From: Colivicinus sp045544415
GTDB lineage: Bacteria > Bacillota_I > Bacilli_A > Erysipelotrichales > Erysipelotrichaceae
Length of the DNA: 64,000 nt
Direction: 5' to 3'
Assembly: GCA_045544415.1 (NCBI GenBank)
Contig: JAZPYW010000012.1
Coordinates: 1-64,000, forward strand
Shown: piece after piece, positions 41,936 to 51,041 of the stretch
How the letters are laid out: each line of letters starts with the position of its first letter
Position numbering within the stretch: the stretch's first letter is position 1
Made by a program: the position numbers and the translations under genes
The notes under the pieces: generated by a model
What the model was told of the DNA's origin: nothing
The model's database searches: none
Seen by the model: only the letters and a program-made list of their open reading frames with translations

Positions 41936-44071
41936 TTACTTAATAGTATCGTAGTAAGCTTTCAGCTGAGTCCACTGAGCCTGCTTGATCATCAGATAAG
42001 CAGCACCGGACCAGTTGGTCTTAACGTTTTCTGCATAAGCAGCAGCGTTTCCGTCAACACCGGCCATCGTTCCGTAACCGCCTACGAGGATATCGTAGAA
42101 GACGGATACGCCGCCCTTAGACTGCTGGAAGTTGTTAACGAGGTCAGCATAGCTGGATAACGTATTTGCCTGTTCAGCACTTGTCGGAAGAACAGTCGGG
42201 ATGGAAGTGTACCACATGTTGTCTGTGTTGACAGCGAGTAACGGATGCTTCAGGACACCCTTTTCGATAGCTGCGGATAAGATAGCAGCACCCTTCTTAC
42301 CTACGGCAGAAGTCATCTGGTATTCAAACGCCTGAGATTTCGGGAAACCATTGAGCGTAGAACCTAAGTACTGTCTGGCGTAGTTCGTGTAGTTACCACT
42401 TGTCAGTTTCTGGCATTCTGCGAATGTAGCATCAGCTACGACCGGCATCTGAACACCGTTGAAGTTGAATGTTTCATACTTCTTAGCGACATCTTCCCAA
42501 GTCTTGACTTCAACAGAAGCATCTTTGACTTTGATGAAGGCATCCGGTCCGTAGGACATCGTGATCTGACCCTGTACGGAGAATGCGTAGTCGATGAGTT
42601 TCAGAGCAGCATTGAGCTTGTTCGTATCAGCACCTGCACCTGCAGCTGTGATAGCCCAACCATCAGTCTTAACAGATCTCCAGGATTCAGCGAATCTCAT
42701 ATACTTATCGCCTGTTCCATCGTTCCACTTAGCGACCGGAACCATGATGACGGTGTATTCTTCACCGGCAGCTGTATCCAGAACGCCTGTGTCGTTCATG
42801 ATCGTCTGAGTCTGGTTGTAGTCATAGGACATTAAACCTGCATCGAGTTCAAGATAGTTCTTGGACTGCTGTTCACCTGTAACAGCGATGAGGCCTTCCT
42901 GAACCAACTGGTTCAGTCTTTCAACTGCTAAGTAAGCAGCTTCTTCCTGTCTGGCATCATGTAAGTTGCCATCCTTGTCGAAGTATAAGTAATCCTGTCT
43001 GGATTCCATACCACGGACACCGAAGAGATGACCTGCGAAACGAGTGAGGTCGATTTCTCTCTGGAGGTTGGAAGTTTCACGAGAGAACAGACCAACGACC
43101 GGATCACCGTTGTTGTTGTCTAAGGAAGCAACAGCACATCTTAATAATGCGACCATTTCATCAGCATCCCAAGCAGCATCGTAACCTAAGAAGAGGTCGG
43201 ATCTGTTTGCGTAGACACCTGCATAAGTTTCATCGATGTAAGCACGGAACATAGCGACTGCTTCATCACCTGTTAACGGCTGAGCATTCATTCTGGCGAT
43301 GATGTTCTTGTCGCCGCCGACAGCCTTCGTGATCGTCTGAGTGCCTGTGCCATCAGCTGTTAAGGATTCAACAGAATAGTCTTCTGTCATATAAGGCTGA
43401 TAGACATAAGCTGCTAACGGTCTGTTTGCACCGTGGTAAGCATCTGTACCATCAAGTAAAGTCTTGACGAAGTCAGCTCTTACGAGCGGCATTCTTTCGA
43501 TATCGTCGTTACCATCGAAGTAAGGGGAGAAGTAGATTGCACCATTCTCTGTGTTACCTGTGATGGACAGACGAGCGATCTGGTTCTGAGCTAAGTATGC
43601 CTTGAAGTTCGGCATCTGATCTAAGTGTTCAGCTAAGTTGACGAGTTTGCCTTCAGCACCGGCTGCGTTCAGAGCGGATGCAGTACCGGCAACGATGTCG
43701 ACCTGGTCGAGCTGGTTTTCCCAAACCGGGAATTCCTTAGAAGTGGACTGACCGGAATACTTATCAACGAACGTGATCTGTAACAGTTCGGATAAATACT
43801 GCCAAGTCGGCTTGAAATCGCCTGTCTGGTAAGTTTTACCATCAGCGAGAGTAATACCGTCTTTTGTAACATCGGCATTTGTGTAGCTGATACCGGTCTT
43901 ATCACTGTTGTAACCGGCAGCTACTCTGAGTTCGGTACCCGGTTCGTAGACCAGATCACCGGCAGGAGTTTCGTCGCCTCCGGACGGAGTGTTACCACCG
44001 CCGCCGCCGCATCCTACTAATGCAAGTAAGAGGGTGAGAAGAACGACAAGTACTTTTAAAGCTTTTTTCAT
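41936..44071 (-). CDS. Large extracellular solute-binding lipoprotein of ABC importer
   Basis: 711 residues, much longer than usual sugar-binding proteins (400-550). Signal LLALVGC with acylated Cys21, then a Gly/Pro/Ser/Glu linker. The body resembles LplA-type binding proteins that pair with LplB/LplC-type permeases, as found here. It is expected to present an oligosaccharide, probably a pectin fragment given the neighbours, to the permeases. Ligand not proven. Confidence 0.85.
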   Translation of the reverse strand: MKKALKVLVVLLTLLLALVGCGGGGGNTPSGGDETPAGDLVYEPGTELRVAAGYNSDKTGISYTNADVTKDGITLADGKTYQTGDFKPTWQYLSELLQITFVDKYSGQSTSKEFPVWENQLDQVDIVAGTASALNAAGAEGKLVNLAEHLDQMPNFKAYLAQNQIARLSITGNTENGAIYFSPYFDGNDDIERMPLVRADFVKTLLDGTDAYHGANRPLAAYVYQPYMTEDYSVESLTADGTGTQTITKAVGGDKNIIARMNAQPLTGDEAVAMFRAYIDETYAGVYANRSDLFLGYDAAWDADEMVALLRCAVASLDNNNGDPVVGLFSRETSNLQREIDLTRFAGHLFGVRGMESRQDYLYFDKDGNLHDARQEEAAYLAVERLNQLVQEGLIAVTGEQQSKNYLELDAGLMSYDYNQTQTIMNDTGVLDTAAGEEYTVIMVPVAKWNDGTGDKYMRFAESWRSVKTDGWAITAAGAGADTNKLNAALKLIDYAFSVQGQITMSYGPDAFIKVKDASVEVKTWEDVAKKYETFNFNGVQMPVVADATFAECQKLTSGNYTNYARQYLGSTLNGFPKSQAFEYQMTSAVGKKGAAILSAAIEKGVLKHPLLAVNTDNMWYTSIPTVLPTSAEQANTLSSYADLVNNFQQSKGGVSVFYDILVGGYGTMAGVDGNAAAYAENVKTNWSGAAYLMIKQAQWTQLKAYYDTIK

Positions 44072-44098
44072 TTTCTCTTCCTTTCTGAAAAAATCTAT

Positions 44099-44998
44099 TT
44101 ATTCCTTAACACCGCCCATATTTACGCCTTTAGCGAAATATTTCTGAATGAAAGGATAAATAATGAGGATCGGGATGATCGCAACGATGATGAGCGCATA
44201 GATCGCCGAGTTCGGAGAGTACGGCTTCGTCCAGGAAGCCAGTGTCTCGAGGTTCGTGTAGTCTTCCAGTAAGAGTCGGATGAAGACCTGCAGAGGCTGT
44301 TCATTCGGAGAACCGGAAGCTGCGATCATCTGTCTTGCCCAGAAGTAACCGTTCCAACGGGAGATACCGAAGAACAGGGCTACTGTTGCGATCGTGGACT
44401 GAGACATCGGGATGTATACCTTTGTCAGGACCTGGAATTCCGTAGCACCATCGACGATCGCTGCTTCTTCGATCTCGCTGGAGACACCTTCGAAGGCGTT
44501 TCTCAGTAAGATGATGTTCATGGCAGCCATACCCATGGCGATGACGATCAGCCACTTGACATCGGTGATACCGACAGCCGCGAATACTTTCTGCGTCTTT
44601 AAGTAGTTCAGGTACTGCGGAACGATACCGGCAGAGAACCACATCGTGAAGACCAGGAAGAAGTTGAAACCGGAACGGAACAGAAGTCTCTTCTTAGAGA
44701 GGGCATAACCGCCTAAGATGGAGACACCCAGAGCCCAGATCGTACCATAGACCGTTAAGAATAAAGTATTCGTGTAGGCGTTCCAGAACTGGTTGTTGTG
44801 GAAGATCGAGGAGAAGGCATCGAACTGGATGTCCTTCGGGAACAGGATGACTTCGTTGTAGTCGACCGCATGTGCTCCGGAAATGGAGGAACTTACGGCA
44901 TATACGAACGGATACAGACAAGCTAAAGAGAATAAAGTCAGGAAGGTGTAACTGATGATCTTAAAGATCAGTTCACTCGTTTCAAGTTTACGCTTCAT
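44099..44998 (-). CDS. Carbohydrate ABC permease, LplC/YtcP type
   Basis: 299 residues with six membrane segments. EAA loop: EEAAIVDGATEFQVLTKVYIPMSQSTIATVALF near residue 185. Conserved C-terminus YPFIQKYFAKGVNMGGVKE, typical of this permease group. It pairs with the LplB-type permease upstream. Confidence 0.93.
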   Translation of the reverse strand: MKRKLETSELIFKIISYTFLTLFSLACLYPFVYAVSSSISGAHAVDYNEVILFPKDIQFDAFSSIFHNNQFWNAYTNTLFLTVYGTIWALGVSILGGYALSKKRLLFRSGFNFFLVFTMWFSAGIVPQYLNYLKTQKVFAAVGITDVKWLIVIAMGMAAMNIILLRNAFEGVSSEIEEAAIVDGATEFQVLTKVYIPMSQSTIATVALFFGISRWNGYFWARQMIAASGSPNEQPLQVFIRLLLEDYTNLETLASWTKPYSPNSAIYALIIVAIIPILIIYPFIQKYFAKGVNMGGVKE

Positions 44999-45009
44999 AT
45001 TCTATCCTC

Positions 45010-46053
45010 CTAGTACAGGGATACATCGGATGCTTTTCTCGCAATGGAGTTCGCACCGATGACCAGGATCATACCTGTGATATTGTTGATCATTTCGGCA
45101 GCTGAAGCTACAGCCTGTGAACCGCCTTCGAGACCCATTCGATAAGCGAACGTGGAGACGACATCAGCAGTAACGAAGGTGTTTGCCTTATACAACAGCA
45201 TGACTTTTTCATAGCCGATGGATAACAGCGAACCGATTCGGTTGATCAGCATGATGACGACGGTGGATAAGATACACGGGATGACGACATAACGCATCTG
45301 TGCCAGCTTACCGGCACCATCGATCTGAGCAGCTTCATATGATGTTGGAGATACGGCAATGATGGCAGCGAAGTATACGATGGAGTCATAACCTGCACCT
45401 TCCCAGATACCGGAGATCTGATAGATGGACCGGAAGAAATCCGGGTTATTCAGAAGACCGGCATCAGCAGCCTCCTTGGAGATAAGGCCGAGCTTTGCCA
45501 GAGCGAGAGATACGATACCGGTTCCGGATACGAGGTCTCCCTGCTTCAGTAACATCGTGACTAACGTCGTCATGACGACAGTAGACATGAACTTCGGCAG
45601 ATAAGTCAATACCTGATAGATACTTCTCAGGATATCGGACTTGATCTCATTGAAGAACAGAGCCAGGATGATCGGCATCGGGAATCCGAATAACAGACCA
45701 TAGAAACTCAGTAAGAACGTGTTGCGGAATGCACGCCAGAACGTAGCTGTCTGCGTCGTAGCACCGAACATCAGCAGCTTGAAGTTCGCAAAGCCGCACC
45801 ATTTCATGTCGGCAACCGCCTTACCTACTTCGGTGATCTTGAAGCATCCTAAGAGTTCATACATCGGCAGGTAACGCCAGAAGAGGAACACGAGGATCAT
45901 CGGGATCAGCATCACGTAAAGTCTCCAGTCCTTTACGATCGCCAGCCAATTCAGTTTCCAGCGGTTCTTTTCGACATCGTCGCGGACCTTCTGCTCCGCA
46001 TCAAGTTCATAACGCTGCAATTCTTCGTTATAAACCAGATATTCATCATTCAT
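45010..46053 (-). CDS. Carbohydrate ABC permease, LplB type
   Basis: 347 residues. After a charged N-terminus come six membrane segments with LYVMLIPMILVFLFWRYLPMYELLG first and an EAA loop SYEAAQIDGAGKLAQMRYVVIP. I chose ATG 46053, with GGAGG 8 bases ahead. An in-frame ATG at 46068 with AAAGGA is the alternative, and longer starts overlap the previous gene. It overlaps the upstream membrane-protein gene by 8 bases. Confidence 0.92.
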   Translation of the reverse strand: MNDEYLVYNEELQRYELDAEQKVRDDVEKNRWKLNWLAIVKDWRLYVMLIPMILVFLFWRYLPMYELLGCFKITEVGKAVADMKWCGFANFKLLMFGATTQTATFWRAFRNTFLLSFYGLLFGFPMPIILALFFNEIKSDILRSIYQVLTYLPKFMSTVVMTTLVTMLLKQGDLVSGTGIVSLALAKLGLISKEAADAGLLNNPDFFRSIYQISGIWEGAGYDSIVYFAAIIAVSPTSYEAAQIDGAGKLAQMRYVVIPCILSTVVIMLINRIGSLLSIGYEKVMLLYKANTFVTADVVSTFAYRMGLEGGSQAVASAAEMINNITGMILVIGANSIARKASDVSLY

Positions 46054-46624
46054 CTTGCCATCCTCCATCTTTTTCCTTTTGAGAATCGAGTCTAAGTAAA
46101 TAGTGCTTCTGATCTTCAAACAGTCCGTCCTGTTTCCGGATGACGATGATCACCAGGATACCGAATACCAGTGACAGCATATCCGACATGATGAACTGCA
46201 AGAGGATCCGGACATCGCTTCTCGTGAACACCATGGAAGCGAGTCCCCGGAACAGTTCCATAAGCAGGAATCCAACGGCCAGATAGGCCACAGATCCCAT
46301 GAAACTGTTTCTTATTCTTTCTTTTCCGATCTTCTTCACATAGAACAGGGTAAGCATGAAACCCAGGTTCCCGATGATATAGATCAGATATTGCGATGCA
46401 CTGCCCTTCTGATACAGGACGAAGAGCACGGCATACAGGACTGCATGGATCACTGCATACTCGCTCCAGCGCATCATCACGATCAGCAGCAGCGGCAGCA
46501 TGATCGATATGGAATACGGTTCATCGAACCAGACAGTAGCTGCTTTGATGACCAGGAATTCACATAAGGCATACATGCCGAGAAACAGCAGCAGATCGAT
46601 CAAACGATACTGTTTGAAGCTCAT
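46046..46624 (-). CDS. Six-segment membrane protein of unknown function, S-component-like size
   Basis: 192 residues with about six hydrophobic segments (about 9-27, 38-50, 55-70, 78-95, 108-128, 138-160) and a short polar tail. Size and topology resemble ECF S components, but I see no family motif, so that is only a thought. It lies between the first ATPase gene and the LplB-type permease, so a role in the importer is likely. Confidence 0.65.
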   Translation of the reverse strand: MSFKQYRLIDLLLFLGMYALCEFLVIKAATVWFDEPYSISIMLPLLLIVMMRWSEYAVIHAVLYAVLFVLYQKGSASQYLIYIIGNLGFMLTLFYVKKIGKERIRNSFMGSVAYLAVGFLLMELFRGLASMVFTRSDVRILLQFIMSDMLSLVFGILVIIVIRKQDGLFEDQKHYLLRLDSQKEKDGGWQDE

Positions 46625-46627
46625 AAA

Positions 46628-47707
46628 CTACTTCTCTTCAAATACTTTTTCCGTCTCCTTGTCAAACAGATAGACCTTTTCATACGGGAGATAGAAATCG
46701 AATTCTGCATCCATCTTCGGTGCATCATGCGGATCTACCTTCAGGATCACGGTATCCTGATCCATCTCGATATAGACGTTGGTCGAATCGCCCAGCATCT
46801 CGGTCAGGGTAGCTACCGCATGGATCTTATATCCGTTCTCGATCGGTCTCATAGAGACATTTTCCGGACGGAAGCCGAAGTATACTTCGCCGTCTTTCAG
46901 TTTGTATCTCGTCTTGGAACCGTCGAAACAGTTATTATTCTTATCAAATGTGATCTTGTTTCCATCGATCTTTCCGGTGATGAAATTCATCGGAGGTTCA
47001 CCGATGAATCCGCCGACGAAGAGATTGCACGGATTGAAGTAGAGTTCTTCCGGCGAACCGATCTGCTGGACATAACCGTCTTTCATGACGACGATACGGT
47101 CAGCCATGGTCATAGCTTCCGTCTGGTCGTGCGTGACGTAGATAGTCGTCGCATGAGTGGAACGGTGGATCTGCGTGATCTCGGAACGCATCGTAACTCT
47201 CTGCTTGGCATCCAGGTTGGATAACGGCTCGTCCATCAGGAAGACATCGACCTGACGGATGATCGCTCTACCTACTGCAACTCTCTGTCTCTGGCCACCG
47301 GAGAGGGCTTTCGGTTTTCTGTCAAGATAGTCGGTAAGACCTAAGATCGCTGCGATACGCTGGACCTTCTCTTCGATAACATCTTCATCGACACCTTCCA
47401 GTGTCAGACCGAATGCGAGGTTATCATAGACGGTCAGGTGCGGATAGAGCGCGTAAGACTGGAAGACCATCGCGATCCCTCTCTCTACCGGAGATTTCTC
47501 ATTCGCTCTTACTCCGTTGATCAGGAAGTCACCTTTGGAGATCTCTTCCAGACCTGCGATCATACGCAGTGTCGTGGACTTGCCGCATCCGGAAGGTCCT
47601 ACGAAGACGATGAATTCTCCGTCTTTGATCTCAAGGTTGAAATTATGGACCGCATGAAATCCATTCGGATATATTTTGTTTATATCTCTTAGTACTAAAT
47701 TTGACAT
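46628..47707 (-). CDS. Sugar ABC transporter ATPase, MsmX/UgpC type (copy 1)
   Basis: 359 residues. Walker A GPSGCGKST, signature LSGGQRQR, Walker B VFLMDEPLSNLD, VTHDQTEAMT switch, then the MalK-like regulatory domain (VYFGFRPENVSM). First gene of the importer operon. It could pair with the second ATPase as a heterodimer, or one of the two could energise other importers such as that at 867-3948. Confidence 0.93.
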   Translation of the reverse strand: MSNLVLRDINKIYPNGFHAVHNFNLEIKDGEFIVFVGPSGCGKSTTLRMIAGLEEISKGDFLINGVRANEKSPVERGIAMVFQSYALYPHLTVYDNLAFGLTLEGVDEDVIEEKVQRIAAILGLTDYLDRKPKALSGGQRQRVAVGRAIIRQVDVFLMDEPLSNLDAKQRVTMRSEITQIHRSTHATTIYVTHDQTEAMTMADRIVVMKDGYVQQIGSPEELYFNPCNLFVGGFIGEPPMNFITGKIDGNKITFDKNNNCFDGSKTRYKLKDGEVYFGFRPENVSMRPIENGYKIHAVATLTEMLGDSTNVYIEMDQDTVILKVDPHDAPKMDAEFDFYLPYEKVYLFDKETEKVFEEK

Positions 47708-47750
47708 GATTTTTCCTCTCTATCTTGCCAGAATTATGAAAGCAAAAAAT

Positions 47751-47764
47751 TGGAAACGCTTTCT
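47751..47764. promoter_or_regulatory. Catabolite-responsive element (cre) of the importer operon
   Basis: TGGAAACGCTTTCT matches the CcpA cre pattern with central CG. It lies just downstream of the predicted transcription start at about 47769, where binding would block transcription. A LacI-family regulator with similar recognition is an alternative. Confidence 0.7.
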
Positions 47765-47775
47765 TGCTAACTTAT

Positions 47776-47803
47776 ATTATACAGGCTGAATACCCATTTT
47801 CAA
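47776..47803 (-). promoter_or_regulatory. Promoter of the ABC-hexuronate operon
   Basis: Minus-strand TTGAAA (47798-47803), 16-base spacer, TATAAT (47776-47781). Confidence 0.75.
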
Positions 47804-47820
47804 ATGAAAGTAACTTTCAT
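47804..47820. promoter_or_regulatory. Palindrome adjoining the -35 box of the importer promoter
   Basis: ATGAAAGT-A-ACTTTCAT, a perfect 8-1-8 inverted repeat immediately upstream of the -35 box, where activators usually bind. It may also act as a weak hairpin after the GH28 gene. The binding protein is unknown. Confidence 0.55.
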
Positions 47821-47828
47821 AAAGAATT

Positions 47829-49334
47829 TCAGTTATTTACTTGGAAACTGCCGACGCTTTTTCCCTCGATCCGGACGTTCTCCACTTCCACTTCATCTAC
47901 GTTATAGAAGCAGAACGATGCGTTGTTCAACTTCTCGCAGTTGTGGATCATGGCCGGTTCTACATAGTCCTTGAAATCGTGGTCAAAAGTGACTTCGATA
48001 TCCTTCAGCGTGATCTTCTCGATCCGGCTCTCCGGTAATCCGTAGAAGTATCCGGCACAGGCTCTCGTATTGAGACACTTCATATTCTCAAAGACGAAGG
48101 ATCCTACATGCGGAGTCATCTCCGAGACCGGACGGTATTCCTTGCTGTCGGCATAATCGTCATAGGAATCGTGGGAAAGGTAGTAATACATATTTACTAC
48201 GAGGCAGGCCAGTACTCCGTCCATCAGAATATTGTCGAAATGGACGTTCTCGATGACGGCTTTGTTGCCTCTTCCTCTCTTGGTCTTGATGCGCAGGCCT
48301 CTGTCGGTCTTGTTGAAGATGCAGCGGCTGACTTCGACATTGCGGATGCCGCAGCTCGATTCGGAACCGAATACGACACCTCCGTGACCATCTCCCATGA
48401 AACAGTTGCGGATCGTGATGTTCTCGCATGGTCTGTAATATTTATCGGCCATGATCTTCTTGCCGGACTTGATGGCGACACAGTCGTCTCCGACAAAGAT
48501 CCTGGTACCTAATAAACGTACGTTGCGGCAGCTCTCCGGATCGAAACCGTCGGTATTCGGGGACGAATAGACCGATCTCAGTTCCAGATCGATGAAATCC
48601 AGATCATCAGAATAGAACGGATGCAGGTTCCAGCTCGGGGAATTGATGATATGCAGACCGACGAAGGATACGTTCCTGCAGCGGTTCGTGAAGACGTTGT
48701 TTCCTCTCCAGGCACCTCTTCTGGTACGGTGATCGACCCACCAGTCTGCCTTATCGGCATTGCCGTTCAATGTTCCTTCACCGACAACCATGATGTTCTC
48801 GGAATCGAAGGAAGTGATCAGAGAACGGAAGGAATCGTTCGGTTCTCCTTCCCAGGAGGCATTGACAGCGCTCTTGTCTTCGTTATAGGCGAGGATGATC
48901 GGATAATCCTTGCGGTCATTGCTGCCGATGAGAGCAGCTCCCTTTTCCAGATAGAGACAGGTATTGGAACGCACGAGAAGCGGACCGGTATAGTAGTCTC
49001 CCTCCGGTACGACGATGAGATCGCCGTCCGAGTTATCGAGCAGTCTCTGCAGCACTTCCGTGTTGAGGGTCTTTCCATCCGGAACGGCACCCTCTTCCAG
49101 GACATTGACGATCCTGTTTACTTTCAGGGTCCTTGCCTTCAGGACCTCTCCGTCGATAGTGAACGTATATTCCGTATCCGGTGTCAGTCCGAATACCGTG
49201 AATACATTTCTCTCTTCTGTTTTATAGAACCGATCGTTTACATATACCTCATAAGCTTTGGAACTGTAGTAGGGAGTGTCTTCCCCCCGCTCAAAACTGA
49301 TGCTTACAGGGGATATGTGAATGATCTCAAACAT
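47829..49334 (-). CDS. GH28 polygalacturonase-family hydrolase, cytoplasmic
   Basis: 501 residues. After an N-terminal fibronectin-like part, the right-handed helix domain has NTDGFDPES, GDDCVAIKSGK (catalytic Asp pair), GDGHGGVVFGSE and RGLRIKTKRGRG, the four GH28 motifs. It hydrolyses galacturonosyl linkages, as exo-polygalacturonase or rhamnogalacturonan-type enzyme. No signal peptide. ATG 49334 has AAAGGAG 7 bases ahead; it overlaps the acetylesterase end by 8 bases. Confidence 0.92.
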   Translation of the reverse strand: MFEIIHISPVSISFERGEDTPYYSSKAYEVYVNDRFYKTEERNVFTVFGLTPDTEYTFTIDGEVLKARTLKVNRIVNVLEEGAVPDGKTLNTEVLQRLLDNSDGDLIVVPEGDYYTGPLLVRSNTCLYLEKGAALIGSNDRKDYPIILAYNEDKSAVNASWEGEPNDSFRSLITSFDSENIMVVGEGTLNGNADKADWWVDHRTRRGAWRGNNVFTNRCRNVSFVGLHIINSPSWNLHPFYSDDLDFIDLELRSVYSSPNTDGFDPESCRNVRLLGTRIFVGDDCVAIKSGKKIMADKYYRPCENITIRNCFMGDGHGGVVFGSESSCGIRNVEVSRCIFNKTDRGLRIKTKRGRGNKAVIENVHFDNILMDGVLACLVVNMYYYLSHDSYDDYADSKEYRPVSEMTPHVGSFVFENMKCLNTRACAGYFYGLPESRIEKITLKDIEVTFDHDFKDYVEPAMIHNCEKLNNASFCFYNVDEVEVENVRIEGKSVGSFQVNN

Positions 49335-50007
49335 AGAAAAACTCCTTTGCATAATCTCTTTCTTTTACGGCATTCAGGAAAGTATCCCGTACCATACGGG
49401 CACCCTTCAGCCTCAGATGGGTATTGTCGTCCATGCCTTCCGGATAATTCTCATAGACATCGGCCGGGAAGTTCATGAAGAATTCCTTCGAAGCTTCATC
49501 ACCTGTCTCAATGAGTTTGTCTCTGGTCAGGACCGTCATATCGATGACGTCGGCACCTGTCTCTTCAGCTACCTTCAGCATCGCTTCCCGGTATCCCTGA
49601 TGGCAGGTCATATCCATCACACCATCCTCTTTGAACCATCTGCGGTAGATCGGTGTCAGCAGCAGGACTCTCGCCCCTCTCTTCTTGCATTCACCGACCA
49701 TGAAGAGGAGGTTGTCCCGGTATTCATAGTCCGGTCTCGTGAAACGTTCCGGATCCTGAGTGTGTCCGTCGTTATGACCGAACTGTATGAGGACCAAGGT
49801 GTTCTCATCGACCTCTTTGATCGCTTCATCAAAGTGGCCGCAGTCCCGGAACGTACGGGTGCTTCTGCCGTTTTTGGCATAGTTGAGCAGCTGGACACCC
49901 TGTCTGATCAGTCCGTCGACGATCAGCGACTGAGGCCAGCCTACCTGAGGATACGTCGATGCGTCGTTATACTGCATCGTCGAATCGCCCATACATAATA
50001 CTTTCAT
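49327..50007 (-). CDS. SGNH hydrolase, rhamnogalacturonan acetylesterase-like (CE12)
   Basis: 226 residues. Block I CMGDSTMQYND (nucleophile Ser), block III FGHNDGH and C-terminal DNTHLRLKGA with catalytic Asp and His. The family removes acetyl groups from rhamnogalacturonan I. No signal peptide. It lies between GH105 (1-base overlap) and GH28 genes, which supports the pectin role. Confidence 0.88.
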   Translation of the reverse strand: MKVLCMGDSTMQYNDASTYPQVGWPQSLIVDGLIRQGVQLLNYAKNGRSTRTFRDCGHFDEAIKEVDENTLVLIQFGHNDGHTQDPERFTRPDYEYRDNLLFMVGECKKRGARVLLLTPIYRRWFKEDGVMDMTCHQGYREAMLKVAEETGADVIDMTVLTRDKLIETGDEASKEFFMNFPADVYENYPEGMDDNTHLRLKGARMVRDTFLNAVKERDYAKEFFYV

Positions 50008-51041
50008 TAATATACCTCGCTGTAGGCCATGATGAACGGCGCTACGCCCTTTACTTCATTTGTGGAGATATTCTCCGACATATAATACTCGAAAGAACCG
50101 TCTCTCTTATAGTTATCGAGTCCGCCTACCTGGCAGATATTGTAGAGGTTTCTTCCGTCAAACTGTTTCTCCAATACGGTATCGAAGACTTTGTGGCCTA
50201 AGGAATCATCTTCCAGCATGCCCAGTCTCTTTCCTTTGAAGATCGCATAAGCCATCATAACGGAACCGGATGTTTCCAGATAGTTATGATCTCTGCGGAT
50301 ATCGACGAGCTGATACAGCATGCCGTCTTCCAGATACGGTGTGAGACCTTCGATCTCCAGATCCAGGATCTCCTTGCAGATATCGAGTCCGAGTTCTTCA
50401 TAGATATCTACAGCAGCCATCATGACCCAGCCGCAGGCTCTGGCCCAGACATTCGGAGATTTGCCGGTCTGTCTGTCGGCCCACTGCATCACCTTTGCCT
50501 CATCATACGCATGGACAAAGAGCTTCCGGTCCGCATCGTAGAGTCTCTTAACGAGCGTATGGAGCTGATGATCGACATCCTTCTTCGTCTCTTCGACATT
50601 GAACTGCTTCGCATACATCGCGACATAGAGGACACCCATATAGATACCGTCCATCCATACCTGGTTCGGATAGATCTGCTTGTGCCAGAAAGATCCTTCC
50701 TGTGTACGCGGATGATGCTGCATCTGTCCGTACATCGTATCCAGCGCCTTCTTAAATCTCTCTTCCGGTGTATCCCGGTAGAGTTTCATCAGACCGATAC
50801 CCGGACATACATCATCGATCGAATACTTCTCCGGTTCGTAGTTCTTGATCGTTCCGTCAGCTTCGATCATGGAATCGTAGAACTTATAGACGAAATCGTA
50901 GTATTTCTTCTCTCCCGAGACCTTGTACATATCGTAGATCGCGGTCATCAGAATACCGTCTTCGTAGCACCATACACCTTTCTTATAAGGTGTAAAGAGT
51001 TCCATATACCTGTCGATGTACTTATTGATCTTCTGATCCAT
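50007..51041 (-). CDS. GH105 unsaturated rhamnogalacturonyl hydrolase
   Basis: 344 residues. An (alpha/alpha)6 barrel with YEDGILMTAIYDMYK near the N-terminus and PNVWARACGWVMMAAVDIYEELG, the usual WARGNGW-like motif with the catalytic Asp region upstream. It releases the unsaturated uronate from lyase-produced disaccharides. The product feeds KduI and KduD, both present in the locus. No pectate or rhamnogalacturonan lyase is seen in this window. Cytoplasmic. Confidence 0.92.
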   Translation of the reverse strand: MDQKINKYIDRYMELFTPYKKGVWCYEDGILMTAIYDMYKVSGEKKYYDFVYKFYDSMIEADGTIKNYEPEKYSIDDVCPGIGLMKLYRDTPEERFKKALDTMYGQMQHHPRTQEGSFWHKQIYPNQVWMDGIYMGVLYVAMYAKQFNVEETKKDVDHQLHTLVKRLYDADRKLFVHAYDEAKVMQWADRQTGKSPNVWARACGWVMMAAVDIYEELGLDICKEILDLEIEGLTPYLEDGMLYQLVDIRRDHNYLETSGSVMMAYAIFKGKRLGMLEDDSLGHKVFDTVLEKQFDGRNLYNICQVGGLDNYKRDGSFEYYMSENISTNEVKGVAPFIMAYSEVY

